Shown here in pieces: positions 6,176-13,706 of a stretch of DNA of 16,717 bases (its first letter is position 1; each line of letters starts with the position of its first letter). The DNA lies in assembly GCA_002328465.1 (NCBI GenBank), contig DCUE01000067.1, positions 1 to 16,717 on the forward strand. The letters are read 5' to 3'. The notes beneath the pieces are model-generated. The model ran no database searches and had not been told where the DNA came from. It saw only the letters and a list, made by a program, of their open reading frames with translations. A program made the translations under genes and the position numbers. This DNA comes from Candidatus Dojkabacteria bacterium UBA2222 (GTDB lineage: Bacteria > Patescibacteriota > Dojkabacteria > SC72).

Positions 6176-7459
6176 TTATTCCTTTTCAAATCTCTTAAAT
6201 ATCTCTTCTACATGTTTAGTGTAGTATCCATAATTAAATATCTCTTCAAGATCGTTCTTAGATAAATACTCATTAACAACACTTATCTTCTGGATACTCT
6301 TTAAAAAATCCTCACTTTCAAATGATACCTTTTGGACTAAATCATACGCTCTCTCCTTTTCCATCCCCTTTGAAACAAGCTTTAACATTAATGACTGTGA
6401 GAATATTTTACCCTTACTTAATTCTAAGTTCTTTTTAATGTTCTCTTTTGAAATGCTCATATTCTTAATTATAAATAGCATATCATTAAGCATAAAATGA
6501 GTTAGACATGTCGAATCAGCTAAAACAATCCTCTCCGCAGAAGAATGGGACATGTCTCTCTCATGCCACAATGGAATGTTCTCCATTCCAACCAAACAAT
6601 TTCCCCTTAGAACCCTTGATAAACCACATATCCTCTCAGAAAGAATAGGGTTTCTTTTGTGTGGCATACTTGAGGAACCCTTCTGATTCTCTTCAAAGGG
6701 TTCAAAAAGTTCACCAATTTCTGTTCTATGTAAATGTCTTATCTCGGTTGCAATTTTTTCAAAAGTATTTCCCAACATAGAGAGAGAAAAAAGATATTGA
6801 GCATGCCTATCTCTTTGTAATATCTGTGTCGATATCTTAGGTGATTTTAGACCTAATTCCTTACAAACATATTTCTCAATACTAGGTTTAATCTGTGCAT
6901 AAGTACCTACCGAACCAGAAATTTTTCCATATGATATTATCTCAAGTGAACTCTTTAATCTTTCAATATCTCTTTCTAGTTGATAAACCCAAATTAGAAA
7001 TTTCAAACCCACAGTTGTTGGCTCTGCATGCATACCATGTGTACGACCGAGAATGACTACTTCGCTGTATCTCTTAGCTTTTTTTAATACCTCTTTTCTT
7101 AATCTATCAGTATTCTTTAAGATAATTTCAAGAGAATCCCTCATTACAAGAGAGAGAGCCGTATCAAGAACATCACTTGAAGTTAATCCAAAATGGAAAT
7201 ATTTTGATGATTCTCCTATTTTCTCAGATACACTTTGGATAAAGGCAATTGTCTCATGTCTACAAGTAGACTCTTTTCTTTGTATATCCTTAATATCAAT
7301 TGATGCCTTCTTCTTGATATTTTCAAAATCTTTTATAGGTATAACCCCATCCTTACAAAGTTTTTCACAAACTTTAATCTCTATTTCAAGCATTTTGTTA
7401 AATCTGTAATCATCTTCCCAAAGTTCTTTTATAGGAGAGAGAGAATATCTGTCAATCAT
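6176..7459 (-). CDS. purB: Adenylosuccinate lyase
   Basis: A 427-residue fumarase/aspartase-superfamily enzyme. It cleaves fumarate from adenylosuccinate to give AMP, and in de novo synthesis from SAICAR. Motifs are FHFGLTSSDVLDTA (88-101), GRTHGMHAEPTT (138-149, with His141 as likely general acid) and the signature loop GSSSMPHKRNP (261-271) carrying the catalytic serine. Length is normal. It begins 10 bases after the stop of purA in the same operon. Only a weak GAG lies upstream of its ATG. No other purine-synthesis gene is in the window, so the cell may only convert salvaged IMP to AMP; that is inference. Confidence 0.95.
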   Translation of the reverse strand: MIDRYSLSPIKELWEDDYRFNKMLEIEIKVCEKLCKDGVIPIKDFENIKKKASIDIKDIQRKESTCRHETIAFIQSVSEKIGESSKYFHFGLTSSDVLDTALSLVMRDSLEIILKNTDRLRKEVLKKAKRYSEVVILGRTHGMHAEPTTVGLKFLIWVYQLERDIERLKSSLEIISYGKISGSVGTYAQIKPSIEKYVCKELGLKSPKISTQILQRDRHAQYLFSLSMLGNTFEKIATEIRHLHRTEIGELFEPFEENQKGSSSMPHKRNPILSERICGLSRVLRGNCLVGMENIPLWHERDMSHSSAERIVLADSTCLTHFMLNDMLFIIKNMSISKENIKKNLELSKGKIFSQSLMLKLVSKGMEKERAYDLVQKVSFESEDFLKSIQKISVVNEYLSKNDLEEIFNYGYYTKHVEEIFKRFEKE

Positions 7460-7469
7460 TTTTTAAACT

Positions 7470-8861
7470 CTAAATTAAAATTGAATCGTTCCTATCAGGT
7501 CCAAATGTAATCATTACTGGTGTTGTTGAAGTTTTATTAGAAATGTAATTAACAAAATCTTTTACTTCCTTTTGGACATTGGAATATCTCTTAGAATTCT
7601 TTAATAGACTTCTGTCCCAAGTATGGAAGTTTTTATACTCTGGAATAACACCATCAATATGTTTCTGATCCGGCATGTACGAAACCTTTATTCCATCTTT
7701 TAAATATTTCGTACAGATTTTTACATCCCTGTCATATACAATATCCATATGTGTGAAAACCAATTCTTCAATACCACTTACTTTACAAAAGTAGGAAAGC
7801 ATCTCTAAATCTAAGTATGCAATGTCTCTTGGTCTTCCCGTCGTAGTACCGTATTCATTCGCATCATCTCTCAGTTCCTTAGCATATTTTTCTTCCATGA
7901 ATGTAGGAAGCCATCTTTTACCAACACTTGATGTATATGTCGATTTAATTATCCCAAATCTTGCAGATATATCATTAGCATTGATAATGCCCTGAGTCGA
8001 TGAGGTTATACCATCTAAACAACAGTTTGAAGCAGTAACATCAGGATATATACCCCAACGAGCATCCAAGCCAACTGCTTGTGCTTTTTCAAAAATAAAG
8101 GGTGTATCGGAATTCCATTCTTTCTTAATAAACTCAGAAAGAGGAAAAACATATTTTGAAAGAGACTCTCTACATTTCCCTAAATTATGAATAAAAATGT
8201 CCTTATCTCCAACAAGCTCTTCCTTACCATTAAATCTTTTTACAGAGATTTGAGAACAATCCATTCCCATACCAGAAATCCATTCTGTGTACATATCATA
8301 ATGCTCCTCAAGTATTATTTTCCAATCCTTTGCTAATAAATCTCTCATTCTAATTGGAAATCTGTATATTACATCAGCATAACTTGGAGATATCCCTCTA
8401 CCAGTTGCTGCTTGACTACTTAGGGTCTTTGTTGACCTGTTTTTCAATGCTAATTCAAATGCTCTATGGGTATCTAAATTCAATACGGCCATTTCATCTA
8501 TCATTATCTTTGATGGAATTGTTTTGAATTCAAAAACCTTTTTTACTTCTTCTATTTCCGCTAGTAAATCAATTGGGTGAATTACCATTCCTTTTCCAAG
8601 TACAACCACACAGCCTTTTTGTAAAATACCCGATCCAATTTGATGTAACCCTATCTTCTTACCATTCATCGATATTGTATGCCCTGCATTAGCACCCCCA
8701 TTATCTCTGTATACAATTACTTTCTTAAAATTTTTTAGAAAATAGCTGGTTAATTCATCTGTAATTCTTCCTTTTCCTTCATCCCCAAATATTGCCCCAA
8801 TAACTGCAACAGAGTTTTTTCTCCTATTCTTTTTTGATAAGGATTTCTCAAAATTTGTCAT
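7470..8861 (-). CDS. purA: Adenylosuccinate synthetase (divergent)
   Basis: A 463-residue GTP-dependent enzyme joining IMP and aspartate to form adenylosuccinate. Conserved parts are IGAIFGDEGKGRITD (21-35, catalytic Asp27), NGGANAGHT (54-62, His61), TGRGISPSYAD (153-163), YPDVTASN (272-279, usually YPYVTSSN), TTTGRPRDIAYLD (339-351) and the C-terminal ITFGPDRNDSIL (451-462). It is longer than the usual 425-435 residues, with a basic extension of about 16 residues before the first strand. Several core positions are altered. All catalytic elements I can check are kept, so it is probably active. It lies 23 bases after the glycosyltransferase gene and 10 before purB. A TATAAA box 8 bases before its ATG could give an internal near-leaderless start. 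Confidence 0.94.
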   Translation of the reverse strand: MTNFEKSLSKKNRRKNSVAVIGAIFGDEGKGRITDELTSYFLKNFKKVIVYRDNGGANAGHTISMNGKKIGLHQIGSGILQKGCVVVLGKGMVIHPIDLLAEIEEVKKVFEFKTIPSKIMIDEMAVLNLDTHRAFELALKNRSTKTLSSQAATGRGISPSYADVIYRFPIRMRDLLAKDWKIILEEHYDMYTEWISGMGMDCSQISVKRFNGKEELVGDKDIFIHNLGKCRESLSKYVFPLSEFIKKEWNSDTPFIFEKAQAVGLDARWGIYPDVTASNCCLDGITSSTQGIINANDISARFGIIKSTYTSSVGKRWLPTFMEEKYAKELRDDANEYGTTTGRPRDIAYLDLEMLSYFCKVSGIEELVFTHMDIVYDRDVKICTKYLKDGIKVSYMPDQKHIDGVIPEYKNFHTWDRSLLKNSKRYSNVQKEVKDFVNYISNKTSTTPVMITFGPDRNDSILI

Positions 8862-8884
8862 GCTTATCTTTTATAAATTTATGT

Positions 8885-10222
8885 TTATTTAAACCACCAA
8901 GATTCAACATTTAAAAAGAATGTCGGAATACATCCAAAAAGAAATAGAAGTATTAAAGATATTAATAATAGATTTCGAACTACCTTATTTCTAACAAAAA
9001 ATACAGACTTGATAAAAAGGATATACATTGCAGTAATAACTGGAAATATGTATCTACCCTGTAGGGCTAAATAGAAGTGATTATGCTTAAGATACATATT
9101 GTAATTTTGGAGAAAGAAAAGTACTCCTAGATAGAATAAGACTATTACAATTAGATATCTATCAACCTTATTCCATTTCTTAAAATTTGTTATCCCAATT
9201 AATAATCCAATAGCTAAGAAGAATAGATATATAGATTTTGCGATATCTGAAATTTCTAAACTACTATCTGCCATTATTCCAAATACTTTACCTGTAATAT
9301 TCCATATCCATTTAGGGAAATATGAAATTGGATCAATTCGATCACCATTCTTAATCATCTCAAAAATGTTTTGAAATCCACCGACCTCTATACTGGGGAA
9401 CGTTATTTTATCTCTGTAATACACTCCATTTTGTAAACACTGTTCATGCGTTAATATCTGTTCACAATCTGGTTCTAAAGATCCATAAGTTAATATATTA
9501 ACTCCGTATACTTGGAAATTTAGAAAAAGGAGAACAAGAATTGGGAGAATAAGTAAGAAATATTTATTTACTTTCACTTCTTTTATTAATTCCCTTTTCT
9601 TAAAAATCTCAATTAAACAAAGAACAACGAGGATAAATGCTAATGGTAAAATTGTAAACTTCGTTAATCCCCCTATACAAAGGAATAGAACCATCCATAA
9701 AAGATATTTAATATCCAATTTGCTCTTAACAAACTTAACAAAGTAAAAAATACTTAAAACAGATAGTAGGTTAGCGAGATTATCATAATTAATAGAAGAC
9801 GATAGGAATACAAACATTAAGGTATTAGCCAAAAGAAATACTGGTAATAATCTTTCCCACTTACCCTTCAATATCTCCTTGGAAAGTAGGTATGTTACAT
9901 ACACCGTTCCCAATGAGAAAAGCACATTTACCATTCTTAAGAGAATTACTTCATCAATAAATCCACTGTTTAAATTTAACAATCTTCCATTTAACCAAAA
10001 GAATAGGTAAGGTATTCTTGTAATATCTCTCCACTCGTAAGTATTGGGAGTATTCTCAGGAATCCCTAATGTAGTAGAGTACTCTCTGGAGACTTCAAGA
10101 TGATAGAGAGAATCTGGGGATATTCCCATCCGAATAGAAAAGGCAAGATAAAGTATAAAACTTAGAAACAGAGCTAATATACTTATAAGAACAATTTTAT
10201 TTATTTCTTTCTTCTTTCCCAA
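8885..10222 (-). CDS. GT-C-type polytopic membrane glycosyltransferase
   Basis: A 445-residue protein with roughly ten hydrophobic helices. The first extracytoplasmic loop carries GISPDSLYHLEVSREYS (33-49), the acidic-motif loop of GT-C enzymes that use polyprenyl-phosphate sugars (PMT/DUF2142-like). SSSINYDNLANLL (about 141-153) fits the same group. It likely transfers a sugar to a lipid, protein or surface polymer outside the membrane; donor and acceptor are unknown. The start is TTG at 10220-10222. An in-frame TAA lies five codons upstream (10235-10237) and the next Met is inside the first helix, so TTG is the only plausible start. It overlaps the flippase-like gene by 26 bases, indicating coupling. 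Confidence 0.75.
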   Translation of the reverse strand: MGKKKEINKIVLISILALFLSFILYLAFSIRMGISPDSLYHLEVSREYSTTLGIPENTPNTYEWRDITRIPYLFFWLNGRLLNLNSGFIDEVILLRMVNVLFSLGTVYVTYLLSKEILKGKWERLLPVFLLANTLMFVFLSSSINYDNLANLLSVLSIFYFVKFVKSKLDIKYLLWMVLFLCIGGLTKFTILPLAFILVVLCLIEIFKKRELIKEVKVNKYFLLILPILVLLFLNFQVYGVNILTYGSLEPDCEQILTHEQCLQNGVYYRDKITFPSIEVGGFQNIFEMIKNGDRIDPISYFPKWIWNITGKVFGIMADSSLEISDIAKSIYLFFLAIGLLIGITNFKKWNKVDRYLIVIVLFYLGVLFFLQNYNMYLKHNHFYLALQGRYIFPVITAMYILFIKSVFFVRNKVVRNLLLISLILLFLFGCIPTFFLNVESWWFK

Positions 10223-11174
10223 AGAATATATCTTTTAAAGTTAATTTCTTGAAAAAGAAAAGTATAACTACTAAACAGAGAAGAAGGAGAAGAAACATAA
10301 TGCCACGATCTAAGAATGCTAATTTCATAATCTCAATTTCACTCAATCCAATAGACTTTGAAGTCATCAAGAAAGCTCCCTCCCTAATACCTAAAGATCC
10401 TGGAGTAATACTGATAAGTAGAGATACTCCAGAGATACAGGTATATAGAATCACATCTAATAGGTTCACTAATTTCCCGATTGCATTAAATTCAATAAAC
10501 ACAACTAATATATTAAGTAGTATATTTCCCAAAGCAATAAACAAAAGCATTAGGAAATCTTTTTTATCTTTAACAATTAAATCCCATCCTTTTATGAATT
10601 TGTCTAAGAAAGATACTATTTTGGCTACAAATCCGTCTCTCTTCTTAAATACCTTTTCAAAAGGAAATCTTAAGAAAATTAGAATTAGCATCCCAATAAT
10701 TATTATAAGGAAGAAGAGTGTAAGGGTAGGAGAGGATATCGAATATAGTGAATTTTTAAGAAGAAGAACTACAAAGGCTACTAAGGCATTTGTAAAAAAG
10801 AATATTATGTAATAACCGTATAACGTTGAAAGAAAATTCGAGTAACTAAAAGAGTACTTCTTTTTTAGATATGTTGCCCTAAAGATAGCTCCTGCACGCA
10901 TAGGTAAAAGGTAATTACCGATACGGGATACTGTTGCAAGAAAGAAACTCTCTTTCTTTCCGATATCCATATTAAATATCTTTAATGTTACTAATATGAA
11001 AAGACCCTCCAAAAAGAAGATTAATAAATATACTAACATTACCAATATTATATATATTACATTTGTAGCTAGTAGCTCATCTATAATTTGAGGGTTTTTG
11101 TATAAATACAAAGCGAAAAGAAAAAGCACAAATACTGTTATTATTGGAGAAAGATATTTCTTTAATAGTTTCAT
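10197..11174 (-). CDS. Flippase-like integral membrane protein (UPF0104/YbhN family)
   Basis: A 325-residue protein with about eight transmembrane helices. It resembles the lysylphosphatidylglycerol-synthetase membrane domain and AglD/YbhN proteins. Family motifs are LPMRAGAIFRATYLKKK (90-106), the mid-protein GYY segment (120-122), and TPGSLGIREGAFL (257-269) near the C-terminal helices. Such proteins are proposed to move lipids or lipid-linked sugars and often sit beside membrane glycosyltransferases. Here the next gene is one, with overlapping ends. The soluble aminoacyl-transferase domain of true MprF is absent. Upstream is an 82-base gap with AT-rich boxes but no strong promoter. Confidence 0.82.
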   Translation of the reverse strand: MKLLKKYLSPIITVFVLFLFALYLYKNPQIIDELLATNVIYIILVMLVYLLIFFLEGLFILVTLKIFNMDIGKKESFFLATVSRIGNYLLPMRAGAIFRATYLKKKYSFSYSNFLSTLYGYYIIFFFTNALVAFVVLLLKNSLYSISSPTLTLFFLIIIIGMLILIFLRFPFEKVFKKRDGFVAKIVSFLDKFIKGWDLIVKDKKDFLMLLFIALGNILLNILVVFIEFNAIGKLVNLLDVILYTCISGVSLLISITPGSLGIREGAFLMTSKSIGLSEIEIMKLAFLDRGIMFLLLLLCLVVILFFFKKLTLKDIFFGKEERNK

Positions 11175-11256
11175 TAATCAGATATACTTTATTTATTTTA
11201 CATACATTAATAAACCACTAAGTATATCAATTAAACCATTTTATGAGAATCTCCTT

Positions 11257-12078
11257 CTATTTAAATCTCATTCCATTAATTACCTTATTAACCATTTCTA
11301 GTTGTTCTCCTTCAGAAAATAGAAAGGTTTTATTAATCTGAACTATATATTCATCTGTTAATAGTATTGTTCCTTTGTTAGGAAACATAACACTATCATA
11401 TGTATATGTAAAAGCATCCTTTCCCTGATATAGTTTGAACTCTTTTGTATAATTTGTAATCTCGAATTGGCCACCCTGTGCTTGATCATTTATTTCTTTA
11501 AAGAATTGACTCTCTATCTCCTCAATGGTTAATTTATCAATATTTTCATAAAAGGAAATATGAACTGTACTTCCCTTAACAGCATCTATTTCTGAATATA
11601 AATTAGGGGTATTAATTGGGAAATAGGAAACAGAAATAATCTCTTTTAAATTAGGGAATACTGAATATTCAGGATCTTCCTCTGAACTGTAATTCCTTAT
11701 ACTCCAAACATATCTGTACTCCTCAGATTCAAAACCAGGAAGAAACGAGTAATTATCTGGGATTTCTACAGAAAATCCATATGTAGGGAATTGATAGAAT
11801 GCCCAATCACTATTTTTTAATAAAGTATTCGTATCCTCAACCTCCTCCTCTAAATCACAGTTCTTACAAATTACTGCTTCATATAGCAGAGAGGATATTT
11901 CAGTAGGGACTAAAGGTGATTTTGTTAAAAGAGAATAAACAAAAAATGATACTGCAATGATAATAATTAATAGAAAGATAATTATAGCCTTATAAAATTT
12001 CCCGTTAGTATATGCTCTCTCAAGTCTATCTATCTGAACTGTTGTTGTACTAGATATATTACTCGGAGCTGTTTCCAT
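11257..12078 (-). CDS. Unknown membrane-anchored protein with PsbP/lipoprotein-like extracytoplasmic domain
   Basis: I choose the Met at 12076-12078 (METAPSN...), giving 273 residues. The longer frame starts at 12180, only three bases from the divergent dcd start, which would leave no room for promoters. Residues about 29-52 form one transmembrane helix after a 28-residue polar tail. The outer part contains a CKNC pair and a stretch of the type FYQFPTYGFSVEIPDNY, which resembles the opening of small domains in PsbP-like and other surface proteins, ending in MVNKVINGMRFK. This resemblance is weak and no function is assigned. It precedes the flippase-glycosyltransferase-pur operon by 82 bases and may be its first gene. 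Confidence 0.68.
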   Translation of the reverse strand: METAPSNISSTTTVQIDRLERAYTNGKFYKAIIIFLLIIIIAVSFFVYSLLTKSPLVPTEISSLLYEAVICKNCDLEEEVEDTNTLLKNSDWAFYQFPTYGFSVEIPDNYSFLPGFESEEYRYVWSIRNYSSEEDPEYSVFPNLKEIISVSYFPINTPNLYSEIDAVKGSTVHISFYENIDKLTIEEIESQFFKEINDQAQGGQFEITNYTKEFKLYQGKDAFTYTYDSVMFPNKGTILLTDEYIVQINKTFLFSEGEQLEMVNKVINGMRFK

Positions 12079-12183
12079 ATGCTTAGTGCTTAAATTATCT
12101 ATATATACATTACTATTGTTATAACCCTTTTTCAAGTAAAGAAAATACTGTAATATGTACTTAGTAAATATAACTGCCAAAAT
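12079..12183. promoter_or_regulatory. Divergent control region between dcd and the anchored-protein gene
   Basis: About 105 bases separate the chosen starts. On the plus strand TATAAC (12169-12174) lies nine bases before the dcd ATG, which would give a leader of only a few bases. On the minus strand GATAAT and TTGAAA elements are present but poorly spaced. No Shine-Dalgarno sequence precedes either start. Confidence 0.35.
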
Positions 12184-12711
12184 ATGTTTCTCTCAAATAC
12201 AACAATAAAAGAGTATATCCAGAAGGGTAAGATAATGATTGTAGGTAATTTTGAAATTGAACCCAATGGAATATCTATGCATCTTGGAAATGATTTGTTA
12301 CTTCCGAGACCGTATCAGATAATAGATAGTCATAACCCAAAGGATATAGAGTATGTGAAGTATAACCTTACACAAAACCCATATGTTCTTAAACCAAATG
12401 ATTTTGTTTTGGGTTCAACAAAAGAGATAGTAAAAACAGATAAGGATATTCTTACATTAATTGATGGTAGAAGTACTTATGCAAGATTTGGAATGAGCAT
12501 ACATATCTCTGCAATGGTCTTAGATGGATTACCTTTTAATGGAGAAAGCTCCGTATTAGAAATTAAAAATATGGGATTATTTAATATACTTCTTCATCCA
12601 GGTGATAAATTAGGTACATATCTTTTCTCTCAGCTTACAACCCCAATAGATGGTGAGAAGAGTAGTGTATATACTAATCAAAATACAGTAACTCCTCCAA
12701 AGTTTGAATAA
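12184..12711 (+). CDS. dcd: dCTP deaminase family protein
   Basis: A 175-residue trimeric-dUTPase-fold enzyme, expected to convert dCTP to dUTP, or to dUMP if bifunctional. The N-terminus MFLSNTTIKEYIQKGKI matches the usual M-x-L-S-D opening and fixes the start. The core has DGRSTYARFGMSIHISA (94-110), SSVLEIKNMG (122-131) with catalytic-position Glu126, and LLHPGDKLG (136-144). The common TAGWIDPGFxG segment is changed to SAMVLDGLPFNG, and the protein is somewhat shorter than the 188-193 of typical Dcd. Whether it also hydrolyses the triphosphate cannot be read from the sequence. It is a single-gene unit, divergent from the anchored protein and convergent with the cupin gene (11-base gap, no terminator seen). 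Confidence 0.85.
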   Translation: MFLSNTTIKEYIQKGKIMIVGNFEIEPNGISMHLGNDLLLPRPYQIIDSHNPKDIEYVKYNLTQNPYVLKPNDFVLGSTKEIVKTDKDILTLIDGRSTYARFGMSIHISAMVLDGLPFNGESSVLEIKNMGLFNILLHPGDKLGTYLFSQLTTPIDGEKSSVYTNQNTVTPPKFE

Positions 12712-12722
12712 AATCCTTTCCT

Positions 12723-13106
12723 CTAATGATGGTGCTCTTCTTCAGCGGCCATTGCTTCCTCTCTGGTAGCATGAACTGTTCCCTCTGGATGATTTGAAGG
12801 TGCATAAATTGTATAAAGTTTTAATTCTTCTGACTCTGAAGTATTTATAACATTATGTAGAGTACCTGCTGGTACTATTGCTACCATATCCTCTGATAAT
12901 ATACTCTCTTCACCATTCATAATAACCTTTGCTTCTCCCTCTTCAACCCTAAAAAATTGATCTACAGTATCATGAACCTCTTCACCAATATCTTCACCTG
13001 GCTTTAGAGTCATTACTACTAATTGCATATACGAACCTGTGTATAGTACTTTTCTAAAGTTACTATTCTCTTTTGTCCTATCTTCTATGTTATCTACATA
13101 TCCCAT
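12723..13106 (-). CDS. Small single-domain cupin protein
   Basis: A 127-residue single-domain cupin. Motif 1 is LKPGEDIGEEVHDTVDQFFR (34-53): His45 and Gln50 can be metal ligands, but the usual second His is replaced by Asp. The motif ends at VEEGEAKV (54-61). Motif 2 is PAGTLHNVIN (79-88) with His84. These proteins bind a divalent metal and may be isomerases, dioxygenases or sugar/amino-acid binders; none can be chosen here. The natural C-terminus is Glu/His-rich, ending EEEHHH. It lies downstream of the nuclease-like gene on the same strand with a 65-base gap, and converges on dcd. No clear Shine-Dalgarno sequence is present. Confidence 0.85.
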   Translation of the reverse strand: MGYVDNIEDRTKENSNFRKVLYTGSYMQLVVMTLKPGEDIGEEVHDTVDQFFRVEEGEAKVIMNGEESILSEDMVAIVPAGTLHNVINTSESEELKLYTIYAPSNHPEGTVHATREEAMAAEEEHHH

Positions 13107-13171
13107 ATTATTTTCTCATTTAATTTAGATATACAGTTTAACGGTATCATTTCGGGGAAAATAGGTCAAAT

Positions 13172-13609
13172 CTAAAAAAGATTCTCACAACACGTTCTCC
13201 TTATTCTCTCTATATTCTCTCTATAAAGAATTACATAAGGTATTCCCGTTTGTTCTAATTTCTCTGCCTGTCTTCTTTTTCTTTTAACTGTATCCCTATT
13301 ACCATTACTATAATTTTTCTCACAAAGTGTTATCTCAACAATCTTTCCTTTTTGGGTATAGGGGTTAAAAATAAAGAAATCTGGTTTACAATCAATACTC
13401 TCAATCATAGGCTCTCGAAATACAATCATACCTCTTGAGTGTAATAGTTTTACAAACTCTTTCTCATATGAATTCATACCCTCAACATATGAATACATCT
13501 CTTCAGGTAATAGTGGGGGAGAAAGATACATCTGTGGATATGAGATGGCTATACTCTCCATACACTTACTCTCTATTTCTGTTACTGTTACAATCTCTTT
13601 TTCAAGCAT
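13172..13609 (-). CDS. Small PD-(D/E)XK nuclease-like protein
   Basis: A 145-residue soluble protein. The pattern resembles the restriction-endonuclease fold: an acidic helix SYEKEFVKLLHSRG (47-60), then CKPDFFIF (74-81) with Asp77, GKIVEIT (88-94) with Glu92 and Thr94 where Lys is usual, and a basic helix KRKRRQAEKLEQTGIPYVIL (109-128). This matches the order E...PD...ExK/T...helix-strand seen in small nucleases, including homing-type and Vsr-like ones. It has no partner methyltransferase or transposase nearby. It is transcribed divergently from the unknown gene at 13707. A non-nuclease descendant is possible because the Lys is replaced. Confidence 0.55.
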   Translation of the reverse strand: MLEKEIVTVTEIESKCMESIAISYPQMYLSPPLLPEEMYSYVEGMNSYEKEFVKLLHSRGMIVFREPMIESIDCKPDFFIFNPYTQKGKIVEITLCEKNYSNGNRDTVKRKRRQAEKLEQTGIPYVILYRENIERIRRTCCENLF

Positions 13610-13629
13610 TACTATTCAAGATATTGGTA

Positions 13630-13644
13630 TATATCTAAGATATA
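13630..13644. promoter_or_regulatory. 15-base perfect dyad in a divergent gap
   Basis: TATATCT-A-AGATATA is a perfect odd palindrome lying between the nuclease-like gene (minus) and the 274-residue gene (plus). Its half site AGATAT recurs in the tandem repeat before the heliorhodopsin gene. It could be an operator, but AT-only dyads are frequent in such a genome. Confidence 0.3.
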
Positions 13645-13689
13645 CAAAATTTCTTTTTTAAGCAAATAATATAGAATACTATAGGGCAA

Positions 13690-13700
13690 TATGATAAAAT
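13690..13700 (+). promoter_or_regulatory. Near-leaderless -10 region of the 274-residue gene
   Basis: Two overlapping -10 candidates, TATGAT (13690-13695) and TAAAAT (13695-13700), each match 5 of 6 and lie 11 and 6 bases before the ATG at 13707. Either would give a leader of about zero to four bases. No consensus -35 is seen and no Shine-Dalgarno sequence can fit. Confidence 0.35.
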
Positions 13701-13706
13701 ACTCTA

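Noticed and set aside
10249..10812. 187-codon plus-strand frame opposite the flippase-like gene
   Set aside because: It is antisense to a well-supported membrane protein with clear family motifs, and its own product is a Lys/Arg/Ile-rich shadow.
12079..12180. Longer N-terminus for the anchored protein, starting at 12180
   Set aside because: It would leave three bases between divergent starts and adds a second hydrophobic, promoter-like AT stretch; the Met at 12078 fits a normal cytoplasmic tail and anchor.
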